Assembly: GCA_900468065.1 (NCBI GenBank)
Contig: UBTA01000069.1
Span: forward strand, 1 to 44,008
Direction of reading: 5' to 3'
DNA: 44,008 nt
Source of the DNA: Hyphomicrobiales bacterium
GTDB lineage: Bacteria; Pseudomonadota; Alphaproteobacteria; Rhizobiales; Rhizobiaceae
Both the position numbers and the translations under genes were made by a program. This document shows, piece by piece, positions 7,918-16,452 of the stretch. The notes under the pieces are model-generated. The model was not told where the DNA came from. It did no database searches and worked only from the letters and a program-made list of their open reading frames with translations. Position 1 is the first letter of the stretch; the number at the start of each line of letters is the position of its first letter.

Positions 7918-8025
7918 AAGCTGTTTGGACCTAATGGTGCGGACAAGCTGCCGGATGCGTTTCTCGATGTGACCGGCGGCTTTCTGCGCTGTGGCGCGGC
8001 CGGTACTCGACATCTCACGCATTTT

Positions 8026-8052
8026 GGCCGGGGGATGGGCCATCCCCCGGCC
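8026..8052. terminator. Strong hairpin between convergent genes
   Basis: GGCCGGGGGATG (8026-8037) pairs perfectly with CATCCCCCGGCC (8041-8052) around a GGC loop. It lies between the RidA-family gene and the convergent hydrolase gene. There is no T-tract on either strand, so it may work as a transcription barrier or mRNA 3' end stabiliser rather than a classic intrinsic terminator. Confidence 0.55.
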
Positions 8053-8087
8053 ATTGTGCTCTGATATGTGGCAAATCTTGATGCAGG

Positions 8088-8858
8088 TTAGTTGGTTGCT
8101 GCAGCAGCCTTTTCAATGACCTCGGCAACCGCTTTCGGGTTTGACACATAGATCGCGTGGCTGCCGGGGACTTCGGTCACGGTGGCGCCGGCGCGCTTGG
8201 CCATCAGCCTTTGTGCGGCCGGAGGGATCATGTGGTCGTCGGAAGCCACCAGATAGAAGCTCGGCTTCACCTTCCAGGCTGGCACGGTCACGGCACCGGC
8301 CAGGGCTTCGACACCCCACGGAACCTGGGAATCAGCCATGAAAGCGGCGGTTTCGGGCGCGACGTCAGCAGCAAAAGCAGCGGCGAACTTCGTCTTGTCG
8401 AGGAACAGGAAGCCGTCGACCGGGGGCAGGATCGGCGGAACCGAGGCACCTTCCGGCGGGTTGGCGATCAGCGAGGAAACCGACTCGCCCTTGTCCGGTG
8501 CAAAAGCAGCTATGTAGACGACCGACTTGACCTTGTCGTTGGTGCCGGCTTCGCTGACGACAACACCGCCATAGGAATGGCCGACGAGCACGACCGGGCC
8601 ATCCAGCTGGTCGATGGCGCGTTTGGTGACGGCAACGTCATCGGCAAGCGAGGTGGTCGGGTTCTGGACGATGCTGACGGTGTAGCCATCCTTCTTCAGG
8701 ATATCGTAGACGCCCTTCCAGCCGGCGCCATCGACGAAGCCGCCGTGGACGAGGACGATATTCTTGACGGCAGGGTTATCCTGCGCCGATGCGAGTGAGG
8801 AGCCGGTGGCGGCCAGAACGATGGCGGCGGCGGCGGCAAGCAGGGCATTCTTGAGCAT
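8088..8858 (-). CDS. Exported alpha/beta-fold hydrolase
   Basis: The 256-residue protein begins with a signal peptide (about 1-26, cut after ASA). It then shows the alpha/beta hydrolase layout: VLVHGGFVDGAGW (36-48, oxyanion region), nucleophile S95 in GHSYGG, acid D207 or D208 in VASDDHMIPP and base H234 in GSHAIYV. This resembles the salicylate esterase/hydroxynitrile lyase-like branch often annotated simply as alpha/beta hydrolase; the substrate is not predictable. ATG 8858 has AGGAG upstream. It is divergent from the MarR-family regulator and has one of the two candidate operators in its promoter. Confidence 0.9.
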   Translation of the reverse strand: MLKNALLAAAAAIVLAATGSSLASAQDNPAVKNIVLVHGGFVDGAGWKGVYDILKKDGYTVSIVQNPTTSLADDVAVTKRAIDQLDGPVVLVGHSYGGVVVSEAGTNDKVKSVVYIAAFAPDKGESVSSLIANPPEGASVPPILPPVDGFLFLDKTKFAAAFAADVAPETAAFMADSQVPWGVEALAGAVTVPAWKVKPSFYLVASDDHMIPPAAQRLMAKRAGATVTEVPGSHAIYVSNPKAVAEVIEKAAAATN

Positions 8859-8892
8859 GTGCGGTACTCCTGTTGTTTGTTTCGCAATAATT

Positions 8893-8906
8893 ATTATCGC
8901 GATAAT
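8893..8906. promoter_or_regulatory. Candidate MarR operator 1
   Basis: ATTATCGCGATAAT is a perfect 14-bp palindrome 35 bp upstream of the hydrolase start codon. A near-identical copy lies at 8946-8959. Sites of this size and AT-rich symmetry in a divergent promoter are typical of MarR/OhrR-family binding. Confidence 0.6.
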
Positions 8907-8945
8907 TATCTTGTACGGCATCAGATTTTATTTGTCCACATTTTT

Positions 8946-8959
8946 ATTATCGCAATAAT
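8946..8959. promoter_or_regulatory. Candidate MarR operator 2
   Basis: ATTATCGCAATAAT differs from operator 1 by one base (A for G at 8954). It lies about 55 bp upstream of the regulator start, 53 bp from the first copy, which is close to five helical turns. The two copies would allow repression of both divergent promoters. Confidence 0.6.
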
Positions 8960-9013
8960 GATTTTGGTGATAATGTGATGATAACGCTCAGAGATATTTT
9001 TTGGAGACCAGAC

Positions 9014-9463
9014 ATGGCCGATGCCCCAACCCTGCCGCTCGATAGCCAATTGTGCTTTTCGATCTATTCCGCCGCGATTGCGATCAACCGGGCCTATAAG
9101 CCGATGCTTGACGATCTTGGCGTCACCTACACCCAGTATCTGGCGCTCAGCGCGCTTTGGGAACGCGATGGCCTGACCATATCCGCCATTGCCGACCGGC
9201 TTGGCCTTGAACCGAGCACGATTACGCCGGCGGTGAAGCGGCTGGAGGCGGCAGGCTTCCTGTCAAGAAGGCGAAGCACGGTGGATGAGCGTCTGGTCGA
9301 GGTGTTCCTGACCCCGAAGGGGACGGAGCTGCAACCCAAGACCGGCTGTCTCACCGATGCGCTGCTGCGCCGCTCCGGATTTACCATTCCGCAGATGATC
9401 GAGCTCAACGAGAAGGTTCAATCGCTGAGGGATGGTCTGGTCCGCACCGGCAGTGAGCGCTGA
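9014..9463 (+). CDS. MarR-family regulator, OhrR-like
   Basis: The 149-residue protein has a MarR winged helix (about 45-115, with LTISAIADRLGLEPSTITPAVKR and a wing RRRSTVDERLVEVFLT region). Its N terminus LDSQLCFSIYSA places C14 where OhrR-type repressors carry their peroxide-sensing cysteine, so redox or electrophile sensing is a reasonable inference. ATG 9014 follows GGAGA. The gene is divergent from the secreted hydrolase, and two related palindromes lie between them. No ohr gene is present, so the inducer may differ from organic peroxide. Confidence 0.9.
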   Translation: MADAPTLPLDSQLCFSIYSAAIAINRAYKPMLDDLGVTYTQYLALSALWERDGLTISAIADRLGLEPSTITPAVKRLEAAGFLSRRRSTVDERLVEVFLTPKGTELQPKTGCLTDALLRRSGFTIPQMIELNEKVQSLRDGLVRTGSER

Positions 9464-9519
9464 TCTCTTCAGAGGCATTGGTAGAGCGGTGAGCCGATGC
9501 CGTGCTGTGGCCATTGCAT

Positions 9520-9550
9520 AAAAATATGGCGCGCCAGACCGGCGCGCCAT
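9520..9550 (-). terminator. Intrinsic terminator of the MFS gene
   Basis: ATGGCGCGCC (9526-9535) pairs perfectly with GGCGCGCCAT (9541-9550) around a 5-nt loop. On the minus strand it is followed by a T-rich run (complement of 9520-9525). It lies 14 bp past the stop codon of the MFS gene and may also serve the convergent MarR gene. Confidence 0.8.
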
Positions 9551-9563
9551 CGGTTTTCGGGTT

Positions 9564-10787
9564 TTATTCGGCTGCCTGGGGCAGCGCATCACCGGTTGTT
9601 TCCGGCCTGCCACCGGCGAGGGTCTTCTGGCCCAGTGCGATGGTGATCACCACCGCGGCGCCTGCCGCAACCGAGAGCCAGAAGCCGTTCCGGGCGCCGA
9701 AATTATCAACCACCCAGCCGGCCAGAAACGCACCCAAGGCCATGCCGATGCCAATGCCGGTCGTCACCCAGGTGACGCCTTCCGTCAGCATCGATTCCGG
9801 CACCCGGCGTTCGATCAGGCCAAAGGCCGTGATGAAGGTGGGCGAGATGGCGATGCCGCTGACGAACACGGCGAGAGCCAGAAACGGGACCGTCTCGGCA
9901 ATCAGCAGGGGCAGTGCCGTGACCGCCAGGACGCTGACGGCGATCAGCAGCTGCTTCTGCAGCGGCGTGCGCAGGTTGAGCGCGCCCAGCACCAAGCCCA
10001 GCACGAACGACCCGATCGCGTAGACGCCGATGACGAAGCTGGCCGAGCCGGGTTGGCCGAGTTCCTTGGTCATGGCAACCGTGGTGACCTCGGCCGTCGC
10101 AAACATCGAGCCGACGAAGATCAGCGCCAGCGTGATGATCTGCACGGACCGCAGGCGGATGGCCGATGTCCGTACCGTTCCGGCTACACCGGGACGCACC
10201 ACCGGCTCGGTCGAGCGCTGCAGGGCAAAGGCGGCAGTTCCGACAGCAAGGAAAACCGTTGAGATCAGCATGCCGGCCTCGGGAAACAGCGAGACTGCCA
10301 AACCGACCGAGAGCGAGGCACCGGCGATGTACACCAGCTCATCGGCTGCGGATTCAAAGGCAAAGGCGGTGTTGAGCTCTGGGCGACCGCGAAAGATTTC
10401 CGTCCAGCGGGCCCGCAGCATGGCCGGCATGCTGGGCATGGCGGCGGCCAGAAGGGCTGCGGCAAACAAGGTCCATTCCGGCCAGTCCTGGTTGGCCGAC
10501 AGAATGAGGAGGGTAAAGGCGATCACCGAGACAATGGTGCTCGGCACGAGAATGGCGCTTTGCCCGAACCGGTCCACAAGGCGCGAGACCTGCGGTGCGA
10601 CGAGCGCGTTGGTGAGTGCAAACGTTGCCGAAACCGCGCCGGCGATCCAGTATTCGCCGCGTGTCTGCGACAGCATGGCGACGATGCCGATCGGTGCCAT
10701 GGCAATGGGCAGGCGGGCGAAGAAACCTGCCGCGGAGAAGCCCTTAGCCCCCGGCACACTGAATATTTCCTTGTATGGGTTGGACAT
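9564..10787 (-). CDS. Major facilitator superfamily transporter
   Basis: The 407-residue protein has about 12 hydrophobic segments and the loop motif VDRFGQ between helices 2 and 3, as in drug-exporter type MFS proteins. A central cytoplasmic loop (about 185-205, Arg-rich) separates two six-helix halves. An ATG at 10787 follows AGGAG. It is divergent from a TetR-family gene across a region with four repeated palindromes, the usual design of a substrate-inducible exporter. The transported compound cannot be told from sequence. Confidence 0.88.
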   Translation of the reverse strand: MSNPYKEIFSVPGAKGFSAAGFFARLPIAMAPIGIVAMLSQTRGEYWIAGAVSATFALTNALVAPQVSRLVDRFGQSAILVPSTIVSVIAFTLLILSANQDWPEWTLFAAALLAAAMPSMPAMLRARWTEIFRGRPELNTAFAFESAADELVYIAGASLSVGLAVSLFPEAGMLISTVFLAVGTAAFALQRSTEPVVRPGVAGTVRTSAIRLRSVQIITLALIFVGSMFATAEVTTVAMTKELGQPGSASFVIGVYAIGSFVLGLVLGALNLRTPLQKQLLIAVSVLAVTALPLLIAETVPFLALAVFVSGIAISPTFITAFGLIERRVPESMLTEGVTWVTTGIGIGMALGAFLAGWVVDNFGARNGFWLSVAAGAAVVITIALGQKTLAGGRPETTGDALPQAAE

Positions 10788-10821
10788 TGGATGCTCCTAG
10801 TATCTTCCGAAGAAACCACCT

Positions 10822-10913
10822 ACATACGTGGCGTATGTCTTAAAGTGGTTGCGTACGCGGCGTATGTCAATTAAAATACGCAACGTATGTAAAAATAAAT
10901 ACGCCGCGTATGT
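10822..10913. promoter_or_regulatory. Array of four TetR-type operators
   Basis: Four 17-bp sites share the pattern [AG][ACG][AG]TACG-N3-CGTATGT: 10822-10838, 10851-10867, 10874-10890 and 10897-10913. The first is a perfect 7+3+7 palindrome; the right arm CGTATGT is identical in all four, while the left arm varies. Starts are 29, 23 and 23 bp apart. The array fills the gap between the divergent MFS and TetR genes and probably covers both promoters. Confidence 0.8.
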
Positions 10914-10930
10914 GAACCAGGAGTTCCTCG

Positions 10931-11524
10931 ATGAGGATAATCAAGCCTCGCCCGGAAATGATCGCCGAAACGCGCGCCAAGCTTTTGGCCGCTGCGCGCC
11001 ATGCCTTTGGCACCGTTGGATACGCGCAGTCATCGATGGATGATTTCACGGCGGCGGCGGGCCTGACGCGTGGCGCGCTGTATCACCATTTCGGCGACAA
11101 GAAGGGCTTGCTGCAGGCGGTGATCCAGGAAATCGATGCAGAGATGACGGTGCGATTGCACACGGTTTCGGCCGGTGCCCCGACACGTTGGCAGGGGTTT
11201 GTCGATGAGTGCTCGACCTATATCGAGATGGCGCTGGAGCCGGAAATCCAGCGGATCATGTTCCGCGATGGCCCGGCCGTGCTTGGCGACATCTCGCAGT
11301 GGCCGACCACCAACGGCTGTATCGCGGCCCTGAAACAAAGCCTCATTGAACTCAAGCAGGACGGCGTGATCATCGACATCGACGAGGAAGTGACCGCGCG
11401 CCTGATCAATGGCGCCAGCAGCAATGCCGCCCTGTGGATTGCCAATTCCGACGATCCGCAGGAAACATCTAAGCGGGCGGTGCAGGGGTTTCGCACCCTG
11501 CTGGAAGGGTTGCGGTTGAAGTAG
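10931..11524 (+). CDS. TetR-family transcriptional regulator
   Basis: The 197-residue protein has a TetR helix-turn-helix at about 36-62 (MDDFTAAAGLTRGALYHHFGDKKG) and an all-helical ligand-binding domain after it. ATG 10931 follows AGGAG at a normal distance. It is divergent from the MFS gene and probably represses it and itself through the four sites at 10822-10913. The ligand is likely a substrate of the exporter. Confidence 0.92.
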   Translation: MRIIKPRPEMIAETRAKLLAAARHAFGTVGYAQSSMDDFTAAAGLTRGALYHHFGDKKGLLQAVIQEIDAEMTVRLHTVSAGAPTRWQGFVDECSTYIEMALEPEIQRIMFRDGPAVLGDISQWPTTNGCIAALKQSLIELKQDGVIIDIDEEVTARLINGASSNAALWIANSDDPQETSKRAVQGFRTLLEGLRLK

Positions 11525-11542
11525 AGGCGGCTACGGCGCGCC

Positions 11543-12289
11543 TTACCCCGTGACGAAATAATAGACCGCAAGCAACAGGCCGACCGCGACCACAAGCCCG
11601 CGGATCAGCGCCTGTGGTACGCGGCGGGCGAGCCAGACGCCGGCATAGCCGCCGAGCGCGCCCCCGGGGATCATGACGGCGGCATGCAGCCAGCCGACGA
11701 CATTGCCGCCGGCAAAGACGACGATGGCGACGGCGGCGATGACCATGGCAAGGAAATTCTTCAGCGCGTTCAACCGGTGGTAATCACCGCCCTTGGCAAG
11801 GCCGAGTACGGCAAGCATCATGATGCCCATGCCGGCGCCAAAGAAGCCGCCATAGATGGCGGTGGCAAACTGGCCGAGCAAGCCGAGCGGACCCATCGGT
11901 GCGTCGTCGCTAGCCGATTTCGGCCGCAACAGCGGGCCGGCGGCAAAGATCACGGTTGCGGCGATCAGCAGCCAGGGGACCATGGCCCGGAAGGACGGAT
12001 TGGACAGCGACAGCAAAATCAGCGCCCCCGCCAGCCCGCCGATCAGCGAAAGAACACCGAGGATGGCGGCCTCGCGGCGGTCTGCCCAGATCTCCTTGCG
12101 ATAGGCGAGAGCCGAGGTGACGTAGCCCGGGAACTGGACGATGGAGGAGGTGGCATTGGCGATGATCGGCGGCAGTCCGACCAATGTCATGGCGCCGAAG
12201 GTCAGAAAGGTGCCGCCGCCGGCCACCGCATTGACGGCGCTTGACAGGAACCCTGCGACAAACAGCATGATGGCAGTGGATATGGACAT
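11543..12289 (-). CDS. TauE/SafE (DUF81) family membrane exporter
   Basis: The 248-residue protein has seven to eight hydrophobic segments and the paired family motifs FLSSAVNAVAGGGTFL near residues 14-29 and YGGFFGAGMGIMML near 143-156. Family members are linked to export of sulfite, sulfoacetate or other organosulfonates, but many have unknown substrates. ATG 12289 follows GGAGGAG. The gene is convergent with the TetR gene, only 18 bp apart, and divergent from rplS. Confidence 0.9.
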   Translation of the reverse strand: MSISTAIMLFVAGFLSSAVNAVAGGGTFLTFGAMTLVGLPPIIANATSSIVQFPGYVTSALAYRKEIWADRREAAILGVLSLIGGLAGALILLSLSNPSFRAMVPWLLIAATVIFAAGPLLRPKSASDDAPMGPLGLLGQFATAIYGGFFGAGMGIMMLAVLGLAKGGDYHRLNALKNFLAMVIAAVAIVVFAGGNVVGWLHAAVMIPGGALGGYAGVWLARRVPQALIRGLVVAVGLLLAVYYFVTG

Positions 12290-12592
12290 GACGCTCCTCC
12301 AGCGGTAGAATCGGACATAGCCTGCAGGTTCACCGGCGGCAAGACGCGGAAATCATCCTCCGCAGGCTTGCGGCAGGGAGAATTTTTGTCGTCCGGGGAT
12401 GACAAACGCTGTGCTTTGGTGTATTCGCCCGACCGGTTCGGGAAAAATCCCGTCAGCCGAAAACAAAGAATGGTGAATTCGCTCCTGTTTCTCTCGAGAA
12501 ACAAAACCTTGAGGCGCCTCATATGAGGTCAGGTCCAACAGGTTCGATTGAGCGCTCTGGCTGTTGCAGAAGAACTTGAGAAGGTTAGACCC
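12290..12592 (+). promoter_or_regulatory. rplS upstream region with tandem hairpins
   Basis: The 303-bp gap holds no convincing gene. It does hold several short inverted repeats in the rplS sense: TGTTTCT/AGAAACA around CTCG (12485-12502), TGAGGCGCCTCA (12509-12520) and CCTCATATGAGG (12516-12527). The last two share CCTCA and cannot form together. Further upstream, TTGTCGT/ATGACAA (around 12390-12410) is another candidate stem. The pattern suggests a structured L19 leader. Confidence 0.45.
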
Positions 12593-13153
12593 ATGAACAT
12601 CATCCAGCAGCTGGAAGCCGAACAGGCCGCCAAGATTGCCGCCAAGCGTACGCTTCCGGAATTTTCGGCAGGCGACACCCTCCGCGTCAACGTTCGCGTC
12701 ACGGAAGGTACCCGTACCCGTATCCAGGCCTATGAAGGCGTTTGCATTGCCCGTTCCGGCGGTGGCATCAACGAAAGCTTCACGGTCCGCAAGATTTCCT
12801 ACGGCGAAGGCGTCGAGCGCGTATTCCCGGTTTACTCGCCGATGGTCGAAGGCGTCGAGATCGTTCGCCGCGGTAAGGTTCGTCGCGCCAAGCTCTACTA
12901 CCTGCGCGATCGTCGCGGTAAGTCGGCTCGTATCGTTGAAGACACCGGCGTTCGCGCCCGCAAGCTGAACGACGCAGAACGCGCCGCCGTTGCCGAAGAA
13001 AAGGCACGTCTGGAAGCTGAAAAGGTCGCAGCAGCACAGGCTCTGGCCGCCGAAAAGGCAGCAGCCGAAGCCGCCGCAGCAGAAGCAGCAGCCGCCAAGG
13101 CCGCTGAAGAAGCAGCCGCTGCAGCCGCCGCCGCTGAGCCGGCAGCAGAATAA
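12593..13153 (+). CDS. rplS: 50S ribosomal protein L19
   Basis: L19 sits at the 30S–50S interface. The start [14 protein letters not shown] matches the L19 family, so ATG 12593, preceded by GAAGG, is chosen over the in-frame TTG/ATG codons from 12548. The core domain ends near residue 120 ([26 protein letters not shown] is characteristic). The last ~60 of the 186 residues are a charged Ala/Glu/Lys tail found in alphaproteobacterial L19 and absent from the 115-residue E. coli protein. It normally follows trmD closely; here it is separated by about 7 kb. A clear terminator follows. Confidence 0.97.
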   Translation: MNIIQQLEAEQAAKIAAKRTLPEFSAGDTLRVNVRVTEGTRTRIQAYEGVCIARSGGGINESFTVRKISYGEGVERVFPVYSPMVEGVEIVRRGKVRRAKLYYLRDRRGKSARIVEDTGVRARKLNDAERAAVAEEKARLEAEKVAAAQALAAEKAAAEAAAAEAAAAKAAEEAAAAAAAAEPAAE

Positions 13154-13178
13154 GTTTCAATCCCCAGGGATTGTTTGG

Positions 13179-13205
13179 AAAAGGCGGTCTTCGGGCCGCC
13201 TTTTT
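13179..13205 (+). terminator. Intrinsic terminator of rplS
   Basis: GGCGG (13183-13187), preceded by AAAA, pairs with CCGCC (13196-13200), which is followed by TTTTT. The loop is TCTTCGGG. It lies 26 bp past the rplS stop codon. Confidence 0.85.
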
Positions 13206-13244
13206 CTGTTTTGGGCAGGGGCATTCTTTGGGGGGAAGAACACG

Positions 13245-14069
13245 TTGAACGATTATATCGAAACCAACCGCCTGAACTGGGACGACCGGGCGGCGTTGCA
13301 TGCGACCGACACGACGGGCAGCTACCGGATCGGCCGGGTGCTTGCAGGCGGCTCGTCGCTGCATGCGCTGGAGGCAGGCGAGATCGGCGAGATCGCGGAT
13401 AAGGATATCGTCCATCTGCAATGCCATATCGGGCTGGATACGCTGAGCCTCAAGCATTTGGGTGCGCGCTCGGTCACCGGGCTCGATTTTTCGCCGGTCG
13501 CCATCACTGCTGCGCGGGATTTTGCGATGAGGGCCGGTACGGAGGCAACCTTCGTCGAGGCCTCGGTCTATGATGCAGTAGGGGCGCTGGAGCACCGGAC
13601 CTACGACATCGTCTTCGTCACCTGGGGCGCCATCCATTGGCTGCCGGATATTTTTGAATGGGCCAGGGTCGTTGCCACCCTGCTGCGGCCCGGCGGCCGG
13701 CTCTACCTGCTCGACGGGCATCCGCAGATGTATCAGTACGACGGCACGGAGAATGGTAGCCTGTCGCTTACTTACGGCTGGCGCACGCCGGCCAATGCGC
13801 CGCTTTTGTTTGAGGAAACCCACACCTATACCGGCGACGAACGGCCGCTGACCCACCAGCGCATGTACGAATGGCTGCACCCGCTCAGCGATACCGTCAA
13901 CGCACTCTTGAAGGCCGGACTGGCGCTCGATTTCCTCAACGAGCACGAAATTCTGGTCTGGCGGCATTATCCGGGCATGATCGAGACCGGCGAAGACCAG
14001 TTCGAACAGGCACCGGGCCTACCGCGCATTCCGCTGTCATTCTCGATCGGGGCGACGAAGGTCGGATAG
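13245..14069 (+). CDS. Class I SAM-dependent methyltransferase
   Basis: The 274-residue protein has a Rossmann-type methyltransferase core: motif I region HLQCHIGLDTL (57-67), acidic D81 in VTGLDFS, a post-II strand around YDIVFVTWGAIHWLPD and RVVATLLRPGGRLYLLDGHP. It resembles the broad Methyltransf_11/25 class; the substrate is unknown. TTG 13245 with a GGGGGAAG upstream is chosen. Reading further upstream would run through the rplS gene in another frame and give Pro/Gln-rich nonsense. It sits downstream of the rplS terminator and is convergent with the following MFS gene. Confidence 0.88.
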   Translation: MNDYIETNRLNWDDRAALHATDTTGSYRIGRVLAGGSSLHALEAGEIGEIADKDIVHLQCHIGLDTLSLKHLGARSVTGLDFSPVAITAARDFAMRAGTEATFVEASVYDAVGALEHRTYDIVFVTWGAIHWLPDIFEWARVVATLLRPGGRLYLLDGHPQMYQYDGTENGSLSLTYGWRTPANAPLLFEETHTYTGDERPLTHQRMYEWLHPLSDTVNALLKAGLALDFLNEHEILVWRHYPGMIETGEDQFEQAPGLPRIPLSFSIGATKVG

Positions 14070-14100
14070 GTCAAGTCTGAACAGTTCGGCCGGTTGGCGG

Positions 14101-15384
14101 TCAATGCGCTTCGGCAACCGGGCGTGTCAAGAACATCCGCTGGACCACGATCACAAGGATGCCGGCAAAGGCGAGGCAGGCTGCCAGGAAGAACATCGGC
14201 GCAATCGTGCTGCCGGTATAATCACGAATGCCCGGCACCACATTCTGGGCGACGAAGCCGCCGAGATTGCCGACGGAATTGATAGCGGCAATGCCGGCGG
14301 CAGCGCCCGCTCCCTTGAGGAAGCGCGACGGCAGGCTCCAGAATACCGGCTGACCGGCAAAAATCCCGGCGGCGGCGATGCACAGGAAAGCGAACTGCAG
14401 CGCCGGGTTGGTCACCAGTGCCGAGAGAAGCAGGCAAAGCGCACCGGCAAAGGCCGGAATGACGATATAGGGCGTCTTGTTTTCTGATTTGTCGGCGGCG
14501 GACGGGACCACATAGAGCGCGATCGCCACGATCACCCAGGGAATGATGTTGATGAAGCCGTTGGCAATGTTCGACACGCCGAAACTCTTGACGATCGTCG
14601 GCAGCCAGTAGCTGAGGCCATAGGCCGCCAGCGGAAAGCCAACGTAGCACAGCGACATCAACAGCACGCGCGGATTGGTCAGCGCCTTGAAACCATTATC
14701 GGCATGGTCCTCCATGCCGGAGTTTTCCGCAGCAATCCTGTCCTGAAGCCAGCGCTTTTCATCCTCGGTGAGGAATTTTGCCTTTTCCGGCGTGTCGTCG
14801 AGATAGAAGAACGTGACGATGCCGGCGATGACGGCCGGCAGGCCGGTGGCGAGAAAGACCCATTCCCAGCCGGCATAACCGAGGAAGCCATCGAGTTCGA
14901 GCAGCATGCCGCCGAGCGGGGCGCCGATGGCATTGGCCAATGCGCTGAAGATCATGAAGAGACCGATCATCCGGCCGCGATAATCCTTGGGGAACCACAG
15001 CGTCAGCAAATAGAGCACGCCGGGAAAGAAGCCCGCCTCGCAGACGCCGAGCAGGAAGCGCAGCACGTAGAACATCGTCGGGTTCTGGGTATAGGCGAGC
15101 GCGATCGTGACGATCCCCCAGGATACCAGGATGCGGGCAAACCAGCGGCTGGCGCCAAAACGGTTGAGAAAGAGATTGCTCGGTATCTCGAACAGAAAAT
15201 AGCCGATGAAGAACAGCGAGGCGCCGAGCCCATAGGCATATTCGCTCATACCGAGGTCACCGACCATCTGAAGCTTCGCATAGCTGACATTCTGGCGGTC
15301 GATATAGGCGATGAGATAGAGCAGCCCGAGAAAGGGCATCATGCGCCAGGTGATTTTCGAGATCAGGGCTTTCTCTGAAACCAA
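14101..15384 (-). CDS. MFS transporter, anion:cation symporter (ACS) type
   Basis: The 427-residue protein has 12 hydrophobic segments and the ACS-family hallmark YIDRQNVSYAKLQM at the end of helix 1. This subfamily imports organic anions such as tartrate, phthalate, glucarate or galactonate; the exact substrate is unknown. The start is TTG at 15384, supported by the strong GGAGGAGGA Shine-Dalgarno. The first in-frame ATGs (M15, M16) would cut into helix 1. No catabolic genes or regulator lie beside it. It is divergent from the amino-acid ABC genes over 260 bp that contain no other recognisable feature. Confidence 0.9.
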   Translation of the reverse strand: MVSEKALISKITWRMMPFLGLLYLIAYIDRQNVSYAKLQMVGDLGMSEYAYGLGASLFFIGYFLFEIPSNLFLNRFGASRWFARILVSWGIVTIALAYTQNPTMFYVLRFLLGVCEAGFFPGVLYLLTLWFPKDYRGRMIGLFMIFSALANAIGAPLGGMLLELDGFLGYAGWEWVFLATGLPAVIAGIVTFFYLDDTPEKAKFLTEDEKRWLQDRIAAENSGMEDHADNGFKALTNPRVLLMSLCYVGFPLAAYGLSYWLPTIVKSFGVSNIANGFINIIPWVIVAIALYVVPSAADKSENKTPYIVIPAFAGALCLLLSALVTNPALQFAFLCIAAAGIFAGQPVFWSLPSRFLKGAGAAAGIAAINSVGNLGGFVAQNVVPGIRDYTGSTIAPMFFLAACLAFAGILVIVVQRMFLTRPVAEAH

Positions 15385-15644
15385 CGTCTGTCCTCCTCCT
15401 CAGATCACGCCGGACGATGGCACGTACCCGGGTATAGAGAGCGCCCGGCTGCATATTCAAGGTTGCGAGGGCGGCGGAGAGAGTGGCAAGATGGACAGAG
15501 CTGGCGACCGTTGAAACAGTTTTGCCGAAAAACCTCCTGCAGCGCTGCGTCTTTCCCGAATTTGCGCCATGGATGTGTTGCATGCCCTTGCCACCCCCTC
15601 TTGAGATGTGACAGGTTCCGGTCGCCACAATTCAGGAGCCGCCC

Positions 15645-16442
15645 ATGTTTTCCCGCCGCACCATTCTCGCCGGCCTGACCGCCGTTGTTCTTGCACCCTT
15701 GAGCGTTGCCGCCGCCGATCTGCCGGATCTGGGCGGGCGTAGCGTCATCGTGGTCACCGAGAATGCCTATCCGCCGCTGCAGTTCGTCGATCCGAAGAGT
15801 GGCAAGGCGATCGGCTGGGAATATGACGCGATGGAAGAGATCTCCAAGCGGCTGAATTTCAAGCTGGAGATCCAGAACACCTCGTGGGATGCGATGATCC
15901 AGTCGGTGTCCGATGGCCAATACGACATCGGCATGACCGGCATCACCATCAAGGATGAGCGCAAGGCGAAGGTGGATTTCTCCGCCCCCTATATGCGCTC
16001 GCAGCAGTTCATGCTGGTGCGCGGCGACGAGAGCCGCTTCACCGATGCCAAGACGTTTGGCGCTTTTGCCGATGGCCTGGTCGGCGCCCAGCCCGGAACA
16101 TCGCCCTTCTACACGGCGGTTTACGAAATGCTCGACGGCAACGAGCAGAACCCGCGTGTGAAACTGTTCGAAACATTCGGCGCGACGGTGCAGGCCCTGA
16201 AGGCGGGTGATGTCGATGTCGTTTTGACCGACAGCGTTGCCGCAAAGGGTTATGTCGATTCGTCGGCCGGTGGCCTGAAGGTTGTCGGCGGGCCGCTCGG
16301 CACCGAGGATTTCGGCTTCATCTTCAAGAAGGGTTCGGATCTCGTCGCCCCGGTCAATGCCGCCATCGCTGCACTGAAGGCGGACGGCACGCTCGACAAG
16401 CTGAACCAGAAATGGTTCGTCGATTACAAGATGGGCGAATGA
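15645..16442 (+). CDS. Polar amino-acid ABC transporter, periplasmic binding protein
   Basis: The 265-residue protein has a signal peptide with twin arginines ([10 protein letters not shown], 3-12), possibly Tat-type, ending near ASA/AAA at residue 24. A type II periplasmic binding fold of the HisJ/GlnH family follows ([59 protein letters not shown]). It would deliver a polar amino acid or opine-like ligand to the permease encoded 10 bp downstream. ATG 15645 follows AGGAG. There is no ATPase gene next to this pair. Confidence 0.93.
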   Translation: MFSRRTILAGLTAVVLAPLSVAAADLPDLGGRSVIVVTENAYPPLQFVDPKSGKAIGWEYDAMEEISKRLNFKLEIQNTSWDAMIQSVSDGQYDIGMTGITIKDERKAKVDFSAPYMRSQQFMLVRGDESRFTDAKTFGAFADGLVGAQPGTSPFYTAVYEMLDGNEQNPRVKLFETFGATVQALKAGDVDVVLTDSVAAKGYVDSSAGGLKVVGGPLGTEDFGFIFKKGSDLVAPVNAAIAALKADGTLDKLNQKWFVDYKMGE

Positions 16443-16452
16443 TCGCCGCCCG

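Noticed and set aside
12990..13244. N-terminal extension of the methyltransferase
   Set aside because: It reads through rplS in another frame and is Pro/Gln/Lys-rich; TTG 13245 with a good Shine-Dalgarno is the better start.
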